Positions 10,658 to 21,427 of a stretch of 64,000 bases of DNA are shown in pieces. Under the pieces are notes generated by a model, which saw only the letters and a program-made list of their open reading frames with translations, did not search any database and had not been told where the DNA came from. Each line of letters opens with the position of its first letter. The stretch's first letter is position 1. The stretch is taken from positions 431,323-495,322 of the forward strand of contig JACTVC010000035.1 in assembly GCA_018417955.1 (NCBI GenBank). Reading direction: 5' to 3'. A program made the position numbers and the translations under genes. The stretch comes from Laccaria trichodermophora. Lineage: Eukaryota > Basidiomycota > Agaricomycetes > Agaricales > Hydnangiaceae.

Positions 10658-13645
10658 TTAATTTAATGATACTAACTTGGGTCGGGTGGCGAAGGTTTGA
10701 ACATCTCGAACAAGGATTTTATTTGAGGTAGGACGTGCCTCCGTCTTCCTTTTTCCAGGAGAACGGTTGGTCGCCGCTTTCACCCACGAAGGCGACGACG
10801 GAGACAGGGATGAGAGCTTGAGCGAGACAACGGAAGGCTCAGTTAGGGCCTTTTGGAAGCTTGTTCCTTGTTGAACGATCATGGGGATGGGAGTTTCAGC
10901 AGCGGAATTAGTATCATCAAGGGATGGAGAGGAGGGTGTGAGGGGCGAGGCCCCCTCATTTGATTGAGCTGATGAAATATTATCGGTGCTGTCTATTTCA
11001 ATGGGAGGCGGGCGTGGTCTAGGAAAATGGAAAGGTACAAAAGGCAAGGTAGTTGGGTAAGCTTCGAGGCGGGCTTCTCCACGTCCAGGAAGGTCTGTAC
11101 TACTATTGGTAGACAGACCACCATGTTCTGGGGCAGGGGAAAGGGAACGGTCCTGTGACGCTGTTTGGGGAAATATATTCCCTACAGGTTCTGGGCTAGT
11201 CGGGTTTAAAATGGGTTGCTTCTTGATCGTCAGTCCAAAATTTTCACCCGCCAAGATGGGATGTTGTGGGTGCACCTGCTCGTTGGAAGGGATGGTGACT
11301 ACTGAAGGAGGGGATATTAGTACTTGCGGATCACTTCTTCGGGAGTCTTTAAGGCTCAAGCTGTTAATGTGGGTACAAGGTGTACATTTTGGGATGAACC
11401 TACTTACTATATCCTGAACTACTTGCTCCATTATCAGTCAACGTCCGCCACTTCGCGTCTGATGTTCCACGTGGTCGTGAAATATACCTCGAATTGTTTG
11501 AAGGGCGTCCACCTGCGGAACCGTCCTGGGAAGATCCACCAGCATCTGGCGGTCGACCGCTACCACCACCATCTTTTTCTCCTTTCGATCGAGAAGGGCG
11601 CTTCTGGGTGTAGGACTGCAAGATGGAAGGTAAATATCAGATCTCGAAAATCGTACCGGCACGCACCATAACAGTCTTTAATGCTCTGATCAAACCTGTC
11701 AAGATCTGATGACAGAGACAAAAACCAACAACATACCGGATTTGTAAACTACGACAACTGCACAAGGTCGCTACTTCATATACGCCCACAGATGTAGAGT
11801 TGGAGAGGGCCCTGTGCATCGCATGTTTCACCAAAGCCTCTAGATGCGAGATGCGGTAATTAGTGGATAAAACCAAAAGCTGGCTTAAAACGGTGGGTGC
11901 GTGTTGTAGGGGAGTAATGAGGGCTAGTGAATAAAAATATTGCAGCAAAGCCAAGGTAACGGGGTAAGATTCAGAAAGACGGAAGGAGCGAGGCGTTAAA
12001 CGAGGGTCAGCTCGTGGCTGGCCAACTGGTCCTGCCGTTTCGGGAAGCGGAACATGCATAGCCGAAGTGGGCAGAGTTTGGAGTGTTGAGTCGGCAGCTT
12101 TCAACAGTTGTTTCTTTTTTTCTTTGAACCATGGCCAGCGCTCTTCCAAAATCTTTCGCGAGCAGGGGATTTTACGACCATCATCGCAAATTATTTCAAA
12201 GTCCGTTAATACGCTTTCTTCGAGCGCGGCCAGCCCAAGTTCCTGCATGCGGAGATCAAGCTTTAAAGGAGGTGCTTGATATATACCAAAAGCTTCAAGA
12301 TCTACGACTGCGACGTTATCCCAACTGAGAAGTCGACGATTGTAGTCATCAACGAGGTTCCCGTTGCGATTTCCGAAAATGAGAAATTTGTTTGCCTCTG
12401 GCCACAAGCATCCCCGAAACCAGGAGCCAGTTTCCACGGCTTTCCCAGGATCAATGCGTGACCAAGTCATCGCATTCAAGTCCAAGACCCATATCGAGAA
12501 AGACTGGTAGCTGTGGGCCAGATAAGTACCTGCGATGATCAAGTGATTGCCCAAAATTGCGCCAGTGGGGAAACGAAGTCCAGGGGGGAAGGTTGAGCCC
12601 GTCATTGCGGTCGAACGGTCTTGAATTGTGAAGTCGACATCAGGTAAGGGGGAAAAAACTTCAAGTTCACGCTTGACATCAGTAAACTGATATAAGATGT
12701 AAGCGTAAAGTTCGACAGAACAGTGAAAAGGGGATTACATTATAATTGCTGTAAAGGTAGATATCACTGGGATGATCTTCTGTCGGGGCAGCTGAATATG
12801 GGAGATGGACCAAACCTTCAGAAGGTGTCACATCCGGAGTAGGGTGATTTGCTTTCCCAGAATGAAAGCGGGTCCCAGGAGGTCCGATGGTGGAGGTTGA
12901 CGGCGAGGCCTGTACTTCCTCCTGGGGTGAACGAATGATAGATTGAGATGAAACGGCTACGCTGCGGTATGTTCCGCAATGTCGAGGGTAATCGCGCCGT
13001 TGCACCCAGGTTTTGGCAAAAAGGTCGTAAACGCAAACATCGTCTAACCATGTATTGAAAAAATCTTGGCCACCGATAATGAATAAACGATCGGAGGTTA
13101 CAGAGGATAAGTGAGCGTATCGAGCGCGTGGTATGAGATTTTCTGGAGAAGAGATGGAGCCGTGTAAATCCGGTAGCCAGCGCCGCGTAGGAATGTCAAA
13201 GAAGCGGACGTCGTTCAATACACAGAGCTCGTCGGGGTTGGGGGAGTCAGGCTGATTGCTCATTCCGCCAAACACAACCAGTTGATTGTTCCCTGGGTGC
13301 TATCAGAGAAACAGCTGCACATGTAAGTAGTAAAACTCACAAGTATCGGCACTATGAAAGTAACGCGCTCTAGGGACGTCATCTTCGACTAACGGTGGAA
13401 TTCTCTCCCATACGAAGGTGTCCAAATCAAAGATGTATAGATCATTCACCATTCTTCGTTCGGTGACTAGTCTGCCCCCCTAAGAGGATATTAGTTCGAA
13501 ATAACACGAGAATAAGCGAATCGCATACAAAGAGGTACATCTTTGAGCCTACAACCGTCGTGGATGCACCCTTGGAGGAAGGAAATGTGACTTCAGTGAT
13601 GGAAAGTGTTGACTGATTGACGTACAACAAGTTTTGCGGGCACAT
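10658..13645 (-). CDS. Kelch-repeat plus BTB protein (LZTR1/Ral2-like architecture)
   Basis: An N-terminal kelch beta-propeller is followed by a BTB domain and a long disordered tail. Kelch blades read MYLFGGRLVTERRMVNDLYI (joined over the intron 13480-13528), LVVFGGMSNQ, LFIIGGQDFFNTWLDDVCVY, LIIAGTYLAHSYQSFSIWV and FLIFGNRNGN. The BTB part has DFEIICDDGRKIPCSRKILE and a later LLQYFYSLAL segment. The tail is Ser/Pro-rich (SPSSPSLDD, LSSLSPSSPSW) and ends with RPKLVSLN. Kelch-BTB proteins usually act as scaffolds or Cul3 adaptors; in fungi Ral2 has this architecture and is linked to Ras signalling, but here that role is inference. A 5' exon upstream of 13645 cannot be excluded because an acceptor-like TTTTGTAG precedes the ATG. 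The start lies 169 bp from the divergent oxidase gene. Confidence 0.75.
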
Positions 13646-13814
13646 TTCCTGTCGTCTTCCTACAAAATGTGGTGAGATCGTAGATGGAATGGAGCATGAT
13701 CAGTACGCCGACGTCGCAGACAATGAGCAGGAGACATTGTGAGAATGGTCCGCGCGGTTCGCCGGTGATTGCCGTGTTGAGGAAAGATCTAATCTAATCT
13801 CCGGGTCACCTCTT

Positions 13815-14650
13815 ATGATTCGGCCTCGATTGCTTGCGATATCCATTTCACCTTTTTTGCGTAGATCCCACCAACTGAGCATGGACGCAGTCATCTCGCA
13901 ACCAGCACCAGATAAACTACAAGTCTTACCACACACTCAATATGTTACACCAGACCACCTCACCCCGGAAAACGCGCCAGCATCTCCTCTCGACCAATTC
14001 AAAACTTGGTTCAAGGAAGCAGTGGAGGGTGGCGTCGTCGCTGAGCCAGAGGCAATGTCTCTTTCGACCGCAACACCCAATGGAATACCATCAGCCCGCA
14101 TCGTGCTCTTCAAACAACTAGATTCCCATGGCTTCGTATTTTACACCAACTACACCTCTCGCAAATCTCGGGAACTTATATCTAACCCAAATGCGGCATT
14201 GGTATTCTACTGGAGGGAGGTTCACAGGTCTGTCAGGATCCTTGGGAGGGTAGAGAGGCTGACACCGGAGGAGAACGATCAATACTTCCAAAGCCGACCT
14301 CTGGGAAGTCAAGTGGGAGCATGGGCGAGCAAGCAGAGTAAGGTCATAGGTGAAGGAGATATAGCCGCCCGGTTTAAAAAGGTAGAGGAACGGTTTGGCG
14401 TGCATGAAGAAGGGGAATTATTGGAGGGCCGCATCCCGACTCCTGATTTCTGGGGTGGGTGGCGAGTCGTTCCAAAGTGCGTCGTTTCACCAATACTTCG
14501 AAGCTCACGCTCTAAGTACCCCAAACATATAGTGAAGTAGAGTTTTGGTGCGGCAAGCCTTCTCGTCTGCACGATCGTATTCGTTACCTTCGCGTCAACG
14601 GCGCCTCGGAAGATACCCCACAATGGAAAATAGAGAGGTTATCACCATAA
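13815..14650 (+). CDS. PDX3: Pyridoxamine 5'-phosphate oxidase
   Basis: Oxidises pyridoxamine or pyridoxine 5'-phosphate to pyridoxal 5'-phosphate using FMN, the last step of vitamin B6 salvage. Exons 13815-14476 and 14533-14650 join at VVPN-EVEFW. Family marks are [63 protein letters not shown] and the C-terminal signature [14 protein letters not shown], ending ERLSP as is typical. Length is about 259 residues from the first ATG and 237 from the second in-frame ATG at 13881. The 22-residue extension is basic and free of acidic residues ([10 protein letters not shown]...RRSHQLS), resembling a mitochondrial presequence. It shares a short intergenic region with the divergent kelch gene. Confidence 0.93.
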
Positions 14651-15930
14651 TCTGTGGCCAGACATTAGAACTTAGAGTCAAATACTTGTGTGGGGGCCAG
14701 ACTGGATATAAGTTTGCATTGATACTTCGCCTTGCATTTGTTGTTGCTTCCAAATGCTCTCAAGGAAATCTTGATGCAGCCGAATATTCTGGTTCAGTGA
14801 TCATTGCGGAAAGTTGGCAATCCATAGGGGGGACCTGGCGAAAAAAAGTTTGAGTTCCACAAATCCCTTTGAATCCCGCAGAACTCGGTCAGAGACCGTG
14901 CATCGCTTCGTTGTCGTGCCGTCGCCCCATCCGCGTTGGGAAGGGCACGCTTATCAGGGGATGATGCAGCTTGAATAACACGTTAGAGAGCAAATGATGA
15001 CTCCATGGAAAGTCACGACAACTGGCATTGACGTCAAGTTGAACTCCACTTATAGTTTGATCGTCCAGATTCAACGCAAGGATAATCATTGGTGTCAGGA
15101 GAAACAGGTGCATGCAATAGCTAGAATACGCTCGGTTTGAAGACAAGGCGTTTGTACTCGATTTTCACGAGCCCCAAAAAAGTAGGATCCGATCGCCTTG
15201 AGTGCCATGCCTGGCAGATACCGCGGTGTGTGGTGTGTGGTGATCATGATCCACCGCTAGAAGGCATGCTGGTTGAGTACCATTGTCTTCTGGTGCTTTC
15301 TAGAGACAGATATTGTGCTCAAGGGTCATCCCAGCGTAGAAATAATAAATGGGTCCCTTCCAGAGAGGACACTGAGCGATATACACTCCCTGCAACTACA
15401 AGACTGAGCAATAAATTTCTTGACGTTGAATTATAAAAATCTCACTCAAAAGTAGTGGTCGTTCTTGGGTTCATTGCCTTCAATAAGCAGTGTTGGACCC
15501 CGATGGCTACAGACAGTGACCCCTGAAGAAGGAGCGATGTGATATGATATGCGTTCAGCGCTCAGTGAGTGGACCCCTCCACTCCTGAAACGAAGGGGGG
15601 GACGTAAGTTACGAAGGCGTGAATCGATGTCTTTTGTATACTCGTTTGGAAAGTAAGAGCATAGCGAAGAGAAGAGCAGCGCCTTGAGCTTTTATACGGG
15701 AAGACAGCTTGAGAAGTTGAGAACGGACTGGCACTTTTGGTATGAATTTTGAGAATTGACTGTTGCGGTCAGGTTGCAGCGGCAACTTCCATTCCTCTTG
15801 TGCACTTACCTCCAGATTTCAAGGAGACGACGATTCTCAGGTTTAGCTGGGTCAACCTACATACCACACTTTCAAGTTCTCTCTCTCATCCTTCTCCCTT
15901 CGTTGGCCGCCAGCTCAGCTCCTTAACAGG
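14651..15930. other. Long intergenic region, no gene supported
   Basis: About 1.3 kb. Open frames are short and none has family-like content or a coherent exon chain. The last 300 bases presumably hold the promoter of the next gene, with a CT-rich stretch at about 15880-15925 just before its ATG, a usual feature of fungal promoters. Confidence 0.4.
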
Positions 15931-16386
15931 ATGATTTTTGGTCCGCTAAATCGGCAACACGCTCTCGTCCTCCAGCGCAGATTGTCCACGAGCCAGAGGT
16001 TATCGGGGGCTCCTGTGCATAGGATGCCCAAACCCGAAGGCGAAGATTTTCGACCTCCTTGGGTATACCTCATGTCACGTCTAGTTTCATTGACGGTGAT
16101 ACCAGGTACGTTTGTTTTCTGCTTTCATCTGAAACTACCTTACGAACTTTACAGCGGTCGCGTTCTACTCTGTGTTTTTCTACGACTTTGGGGATCGGGA
16201 GCATGTTTTCCAACCGGTGTGTACCACCGAAGGCAATCCTCCATTTGAGCTGACGTTGTTTCGATTTAGGCACGGAGGTGGGCAGCAAGATTGCATACGT
16301 CGTTCGTTACCCTCTCACCTGCGGAGGAGGGTTTGATAAAAGCCGACGACGAAACGGGGGAAAAACCTCCAACTCAGAAAACATGA
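15931..16386 (+). CDS. Small predicted mitochondrial membrane protein
   Basis: Three exons (15931-16105, 16155-16216, 16270-16386) splice into a continuous frame of 117 residues with phases that fit exactly. The N-terminus (MIFGPLNRQHALVLQRRLST) is basic, lacks acidic residues and fits a mitochondrial targeting sequence. A membrane-like segment (LMSRLVSLTVIPAVAFYSVF) leads into FYDFGDREHVFQPARRWAAR and an acidic, hydrophilic end (ADDETGEKPPTQKT). The single probable membrane span and short soluble tail suggest an inner-membrane accessory protein, but I recognise no named family. The frame, clean introns and presequence make it a likely real gene. Confidence 0.7.
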
Positions 16387-16798
16387 GTCAGTAGCCCTAC
16401 TGTGATCATAGCGGTCACTAATATCATCTTTCCAGGATGCGCAATTACGACGCCGTAGCTAAGGAACGCTTGAGGAACGCACCCTCTCTGGGTTGAAAGA
16501 CTCGGAATCACCGATATACACAAGGAAGCAAAACGTGCTTCATGGAAAATAGCAGTGTACCCGCCGATCTCAAAAACTCAAGGACTAGAACATTATATAT
16601 GGAGCTTGGAAGCTTTTCATCTTTCGCCACTGAGCGGCCAAGTTTTAATGTTTATAGGAATTCAACCAGTTTCTATTATTGACCGACATCACCAAGACAT
16701 CACAGCTTCTTCCGGCTTCCGGCCCACTTGTATAAGTTTTGGTCTGTTGGATTCGGAGTAGAACTGAACCTCAACGTCATAACCTAGGAATCAACATC

Positions 16799-17270
16799 AT
16801 GCCAGACCAGTCGCCAACCTTGCCTACAGCACGTTTCTCCCGTTTGGAAGGTCTGAAAAGACAGAGTGACCAACTTGCAAATTTGAGCGCTATGCTCCGG
16901 GAGCGATCTGAAAGATGCGAATTGGGTTGCAATTCTTATGATGCAGGAAAGGCCAAAGGAGTCGATAAACGATCTCGGGACCAAGACCGCGAGGAGGTCC
17001 AAGAGCAGTTAGCAAAGATCATGTCAAAGCTGGATGAGCGTCGTTCTGGAGAGGAAGAGACCCTTGGTCAGTAGAGGTTGTGATCCCACTGGATTGTATT
17101 TAATGAACGGTATGCGCAACTCAGATGCCTTTAGTGAGAAGGTGTTGGATATCATTGAAAAGAATCATCGATCCCGTATGACCGAGATGATGAAGATATT
17201 GGAAAGTATGTTGGAAAGTGGGTGGCAAGCTGGACAAAGTCACGCCATGACGGGGTCACGTGAAAGCTGA
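16799..17270 (+). CDS. Small coiled-coil protein of unknown function
   Basis: Two exons (16799-17066 and 17125-17270) join in phase over an intron with donor GTCAGT and acceptor CTCAG, giving 137 residues. The protein is hydrophilic and helical: FSRLEGLKRQSDQLANLSAM, then EEVQEQLAKIMSKLDERRSG and, after the junction, FSEKVLDIIEKNHRSRMTEM, consistent with a coiled coil. It has four or fewer aromatic residues and no signal peptide. A TATAAG box lies at 16731, 68 bp before the ATG. Its stop is only 66 bp before the next start, on the same strand. Not recognised as a named family; could be lineage-specific. Confidence 0.55.
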
Positions 17271-17336
17271 ACGCCAAACCCATCGCTCGTTCTCGCTGGT
17301 TGCCTTGTATATAATCTTTGCTACGAGCCAATTTGA

Positions 17337-20300
17337 ATGGAGCATCCACCAATTCGCAAGTCTCCAAAGAAGCCCCTACTTATTACCCCGTCCGCGTCCC
17401 CACCTCCAGTTCGCTCATTCTTCCCACAACCATACAGACTCACCGACTCTGCACCACCTCTCAAGAAGCAGCGTTTTCTATCAGTTTCACGACAGTCTTC
17501 GGTCCAGTCGTCCTCCTCAGCGAAAACTACTCCAGAGCCACCTCTTGATCTTCAGAAGGAGCGCGAGGCATCGACTTTGCGTTTACTCGATGTTTGGTCG
17601 CAGCTCGCAGAACGCTACACTCGAAGATTAGATGAAGATGATATCGTGGACATAAGGACGGGTGAGATCGTCAAAGATAACGGCGTCATTCGAAAATCGC
17701 GGAAATTAGAGTTTGGTGCTGAATTAGAGCCGAAAAACAATAAAGAAAACGATGGAGCTGATGCAGAAGAAGACGAGGACGATATCGACGAACTCGACCT
17801 TTTTGCTCAAGAAAACGGAGAATCTGATGAGGTGCACTCAGATATGGATGGAAGAAGGGTGCCACCGGTGGCTCCTCTTGACCCCCGTGATGCAGAGGAC
17901 TTGAGACAGTTCTTGGAGGCTGAGAGAATTCGGAAGGAGGCTTGTGGAAGCGAACCCGAGGACGATATCGAGAGCAGTCCGTCTTTCGAGGAGGATGATG
18001 AACAGGGGGATACCAGCGACTCCGAGAGGGCTACCTCTGATGATGCCGAGGGAGTGGACGAAGACGAGTCGGGGCAAGAGGGGGGAAATGAGCAGGACGA
18101 CAAGCCTAATGATCCACCTTGGGATCATTCTTTGGCTGTGGTCGACGACTCAAGCTCCGACGATGAACTCAATAACTGGGAGGTGACCAGAACAAGTACC
18201 GTCTATCCAAATCCAACTACGAAGAAAGAGAACGCAGACCGTGTAGTCCCAACAAGTGACAGCGACAGTGAAGTTGAAATAATCGAGCCTCCCATTCTTA
18301 CGAAGGCTTCTCGAACTCCGAAACTCACCAAAGAGCCGTCGCGGACACAGCTACAAACTCCTCCGTATTCCAAATCGTCCGAGGATACAGATATCGGTTG
18401 CCCAAATTATCTTGTCCAACCATCACCCGGTCCCCTACCAATATTATCTTCACCCGCCTCACATCCGAAAGCCCTTCCACCCAAGCGGGGTCGGGGGAGA
18501 CCCCGATTAAAATCTAGTGCCCCTTTGGACTCAGGAGAAGATAAAATCCCCATTCCGCGTATTGACCTGGCGAAATTGTCAAAGGACAACGCTCAGAAGA
18601 GATTGTCAAAGAAAACGACAGCGGAGGTTTTAAATTCAAAAAACGTACCGAGGCCTGAGCTTGAAAATTCACCCGAAAAGATCCCTCGACTGATACCAGA
18701 AGTGGTGATCGTAAAGCGACGCTCCTTTGGTCAGGAAATTAGACCAAGCCATGGAGCCAGCAACGTCGATGGCAAAAATGAGGTGCCACCGTCAAAGAAG
18801 GGTAAAGGCAAAGAAAAGGAAATTGCGCCCGATGTTCGCAAACGCCGTCATAAGACCACGATTCAGCCAGATATTCCTGGGGAGCGCCAAGAAGAGGACG
18901 ATGACCCTATCATCATGATGTCATCTTCCTCGGCGGGGCCATCGAAAATGAAGTCTGCCAATGGAGTAGGAGCTGTTACAAAATGTCGCCCGGTTTCAGG
19001 ACTCGCTGAATGCCACAGGGAGGGAGTTGAAATGCCAGTACCAGCCGACACGATATCTGGTTCATCTCGTCCATCGGGTCCAGAAACTAGTCCGAGGAAG
19101 CGGAAACGGGTCGTCTCCTCGTCGGAGGGCGATGCACTACAGGATGAAACTTTCCCGTCGACGGTGGATCCAAAGGCTGCTAAATTGAAGTCAAGCAGGC
19201 AGCATAGAGAACCACCGTCTCCTCATCACAAGCTAGCGTCCAAGTCAGGCTCCGAGTCTCCTTCTGGTGCGCATCATTCGGTTGGAATCCTCTTCTTCCT
19301 CACGTCTTGTTTCAGATTCGGAGGCCAAACGGAGGGATACCCAGAATTCTGGCCAAAACCGACGTTCAAAGTCAAAATCCAGGCGGTCGCCTTCTGCCTC
19401 TGGCTCAACCCCCTCTGAATCTCCTTCTGGTGCGTATAATTCGCTTGGGATTCTCTGCTTTCTCATGCCTTGTTTCAGGTTCGGAAGTCAAACCGGAAGT
19501 CAAACGGAAGGATACCCAGAATTCTGGCCAAAAACGACGTTCAAAATCAAAATCCAGGCGGTCGCCTTCTGCCTCTGGCTCAAACTCTGAATCAGAGCAC
19601 TCTGACTCCAGCATGCGTTCTAGAGCCGGTCGCTGTCCGAAATCGCATCTGAGCTCCTTTCCTCCCCCGTTTTACCCATATCCACTACCTATGTACCCAC
19701 CACCTCACCCTCATACCCAACCCTCCAATGTTTTCTCACCCATACCAGATCCGCGTGCACAATTTATAATTTCACAAGCAATGCACCAATTGTCCGCCCT
19801 TGTAGGCGGACCCTGGCCCTCGCCTGCGGTGCCATACACCCCTTCTCGCCGCCGTGACCAAGGTCATCAACCCATGTATATCACACCCACTCACCACCCG
19901 CATCCTTATTCGTATGCGTATAATCCTGAATTCTCAAATGCGACTGCGCCCCCTGATACTCCTGAAGCCATGTCGTCGCCAGGTGAACCGAAAGAAAGCG
20001 GTCGGAGAAAGTCATTGGTTGAACGAAGCAAATCCAGAGGGAGGAGGGTTTCCTTCAAAATTGAACGCGAGGACGTTGATGAAGACGCTATGGATATTTA
20101 TTCCAGTCCAACAGGCAACCACGCAAATCGTGGGATGTCGGAGCGGGGACATAGTTCTGAAAGTGATGAACCGTCACCTTCTAAGGTCAAAACGGAGGGG
20201 AAGGGGAAGGAGAAGAAACAAAGATCGGGGATTGTTGAATCCAAATCCAAACCTGGGCTCGAGGGTGGAAAAGATGGGTCAGTACAGAAAGTGCTCTTTA

Positions 20301-20422
20301 GTAGAGGGCAAACCCCTGGACCGTCGACGCGAGACAAATCCGACGACGCGCCCCATGAGCCTAGCAGTTCCAAGAAAGCAGCGGCGACTGACAGAGGACG
20401 TAGGCGCTCTAGGTGTTTATGA
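17337..20422 (+). CDS. Scm3/HJURP-like CENP-A chaperone candidate with AT-hook
   Basis: Spliced length is 995 residues (exons 17337-19266, 19316-19429, 19479-20422). Residues about 79-119 read LLDVWSQLAERYTRRLDEDD, then IVDIRTGEIVKDNGVIR. This matches the short signature of Scm3-family histone chaperones, which deliver the centromeric H3 variant to centromeres: a helix, then a D-I-x-T-G-E-I-x-x-D-x-G turn. A classic AT-hook, KRGRGRPRLK, sits near residue 385, which fits AT-rich chromatin binding. The rest is very acidic then Ser/Pro/Lys-rich and disordered, with repeated basic blocks from a tandem exon-intron duplication. S. cerevisiae Scm3 is much shorter, so this is a long form. The assignment rests on one motif and is inference. 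Confidence 0.65.
19253..19592 (+). repeat. Tandem duplication of an intron-exon unit (163-bp period)
   Basis: Two adjacent copies each contain a 49-nt intron (19267-19315 and 19430-19478) and the exon sequence behind it. The intron starts are 163 bp apart. The exon between them is 114 nt, exactly 38 codons, so it can be included or skipped without changing frame. Both copies encode DTQNSGQ followed by RRSKSKSRRSPSASGS. The first copy ends TPSESPS, recreating the splice donor context TCTCCTTCTG in both units. Confidence 0.9.
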
Positions 20423-20465
20423 TGGTGTATGATTATCTTTCAAAAACTTATTCAACATGTTACTA

Positions 20466-21017
20466 CAGTCGAAACCCTCGTAACCCATGCTTCTGATAAC
20501 CCATAACCCCTGAAATCCCATGCCATTTTGGATCCACCGAGTTGGTGGGCGGGGATTTGCACACCATAACCCATAAGTCCGTGATAACCCATAACCCATA
20601 GGTTTTGGACCCTAAGTTAGGGTTATACCTACCAAAAATGGACATAAAACCCAGCATTTTCCACTGTTTTTTCGTGCCGCTCGATAAAACCTACCACAGT
20701 ACCAAATTTATTGACCTACAAATCACCAAATTCTCTGAAATCAACCTGTAACACCCCTCCTCCCCAGATCAAGCTTCACTTGACCACGAAGTCAACGCTG
20801 TTGAATAGCTACATCTATGATGACTTGCCCAAACGGGTGCTGATTGTTTGCCGTCCAGTCCAGCAAACTAATTGTAACAAAGAAAATTAGATTTTCTCAA
20901 AAGTTACATGGTTTTATTGAGCGCTTATTTTTTTCGCACCCCCTCCAACCCATAACCTCCGAAAACCCATAGGCTGGACTGTCCACGGAAAGGTATGGGT
21001 TACGAGGGTTTCGACTG
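20466..21017. mobile_element. Non-autonomous Tc1/mariner-type element (552 bp)
   Basis: Perfect 23-bp terminal inverted repeats (20466-20488 and 20995-21017), beginning CAGTCGAAACCCTCG, are flanked by TA on both sides (20464-20465 and 21018-21019). CAGT termini plus a TA target duplication fit the Tc1/mariner/pogo superfamily. Inside, the octamer AACCCATA recurs many times near both ends, like subterminal binding sites. No transposase frame is present, so the element depends on a transposase elsewhere. It lies 43 bp after the stop of the Scm3-like gene. Confidence 0.88.
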
Positions 21018-21427
21018 TACCTCTATTTCTTGGTTGTTGTTGGCATAAAGAGGTCCCTCAAATACCGCAATGTTTTGGAGGACATTGAAGATTATACCTC
21101 CGTGACTCCGTCTGTGGCTGAATTCGGAAGTTCATGCAACACCTTACATCGTTTCGCGATGGTCTCGCGCTTTGCACATTGTTCTCGTCGGGCATTTATC
21201 AATGGCTTCACTGAAGTATGTACCCGCGCCGGTTGTTGAAGTGAAAGCTGCGAACCTGCAAGCCTCATGTTTGATCGGTACAAAAGGATATGAAGAACAT
21301 CGGAACGTGTTCCATACACGTGTACATTGTTCAAGATTGTTCAAGAGCTGAAGCGCCCGACCAATATTTTCTTCTCAACCCCCCCTCTCTCCGTTTTTCT
21401 TCCCTCGGCCAACGAGCTAGAATTCTA

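Noticed and set aside
20466..21017. AACCCATA repeats as an internal telomere tract
   Set aside because: The basidiomycete telomere repeat is TTAGGG/CCCTAA; this octamer differs and is confined between the TIRs.
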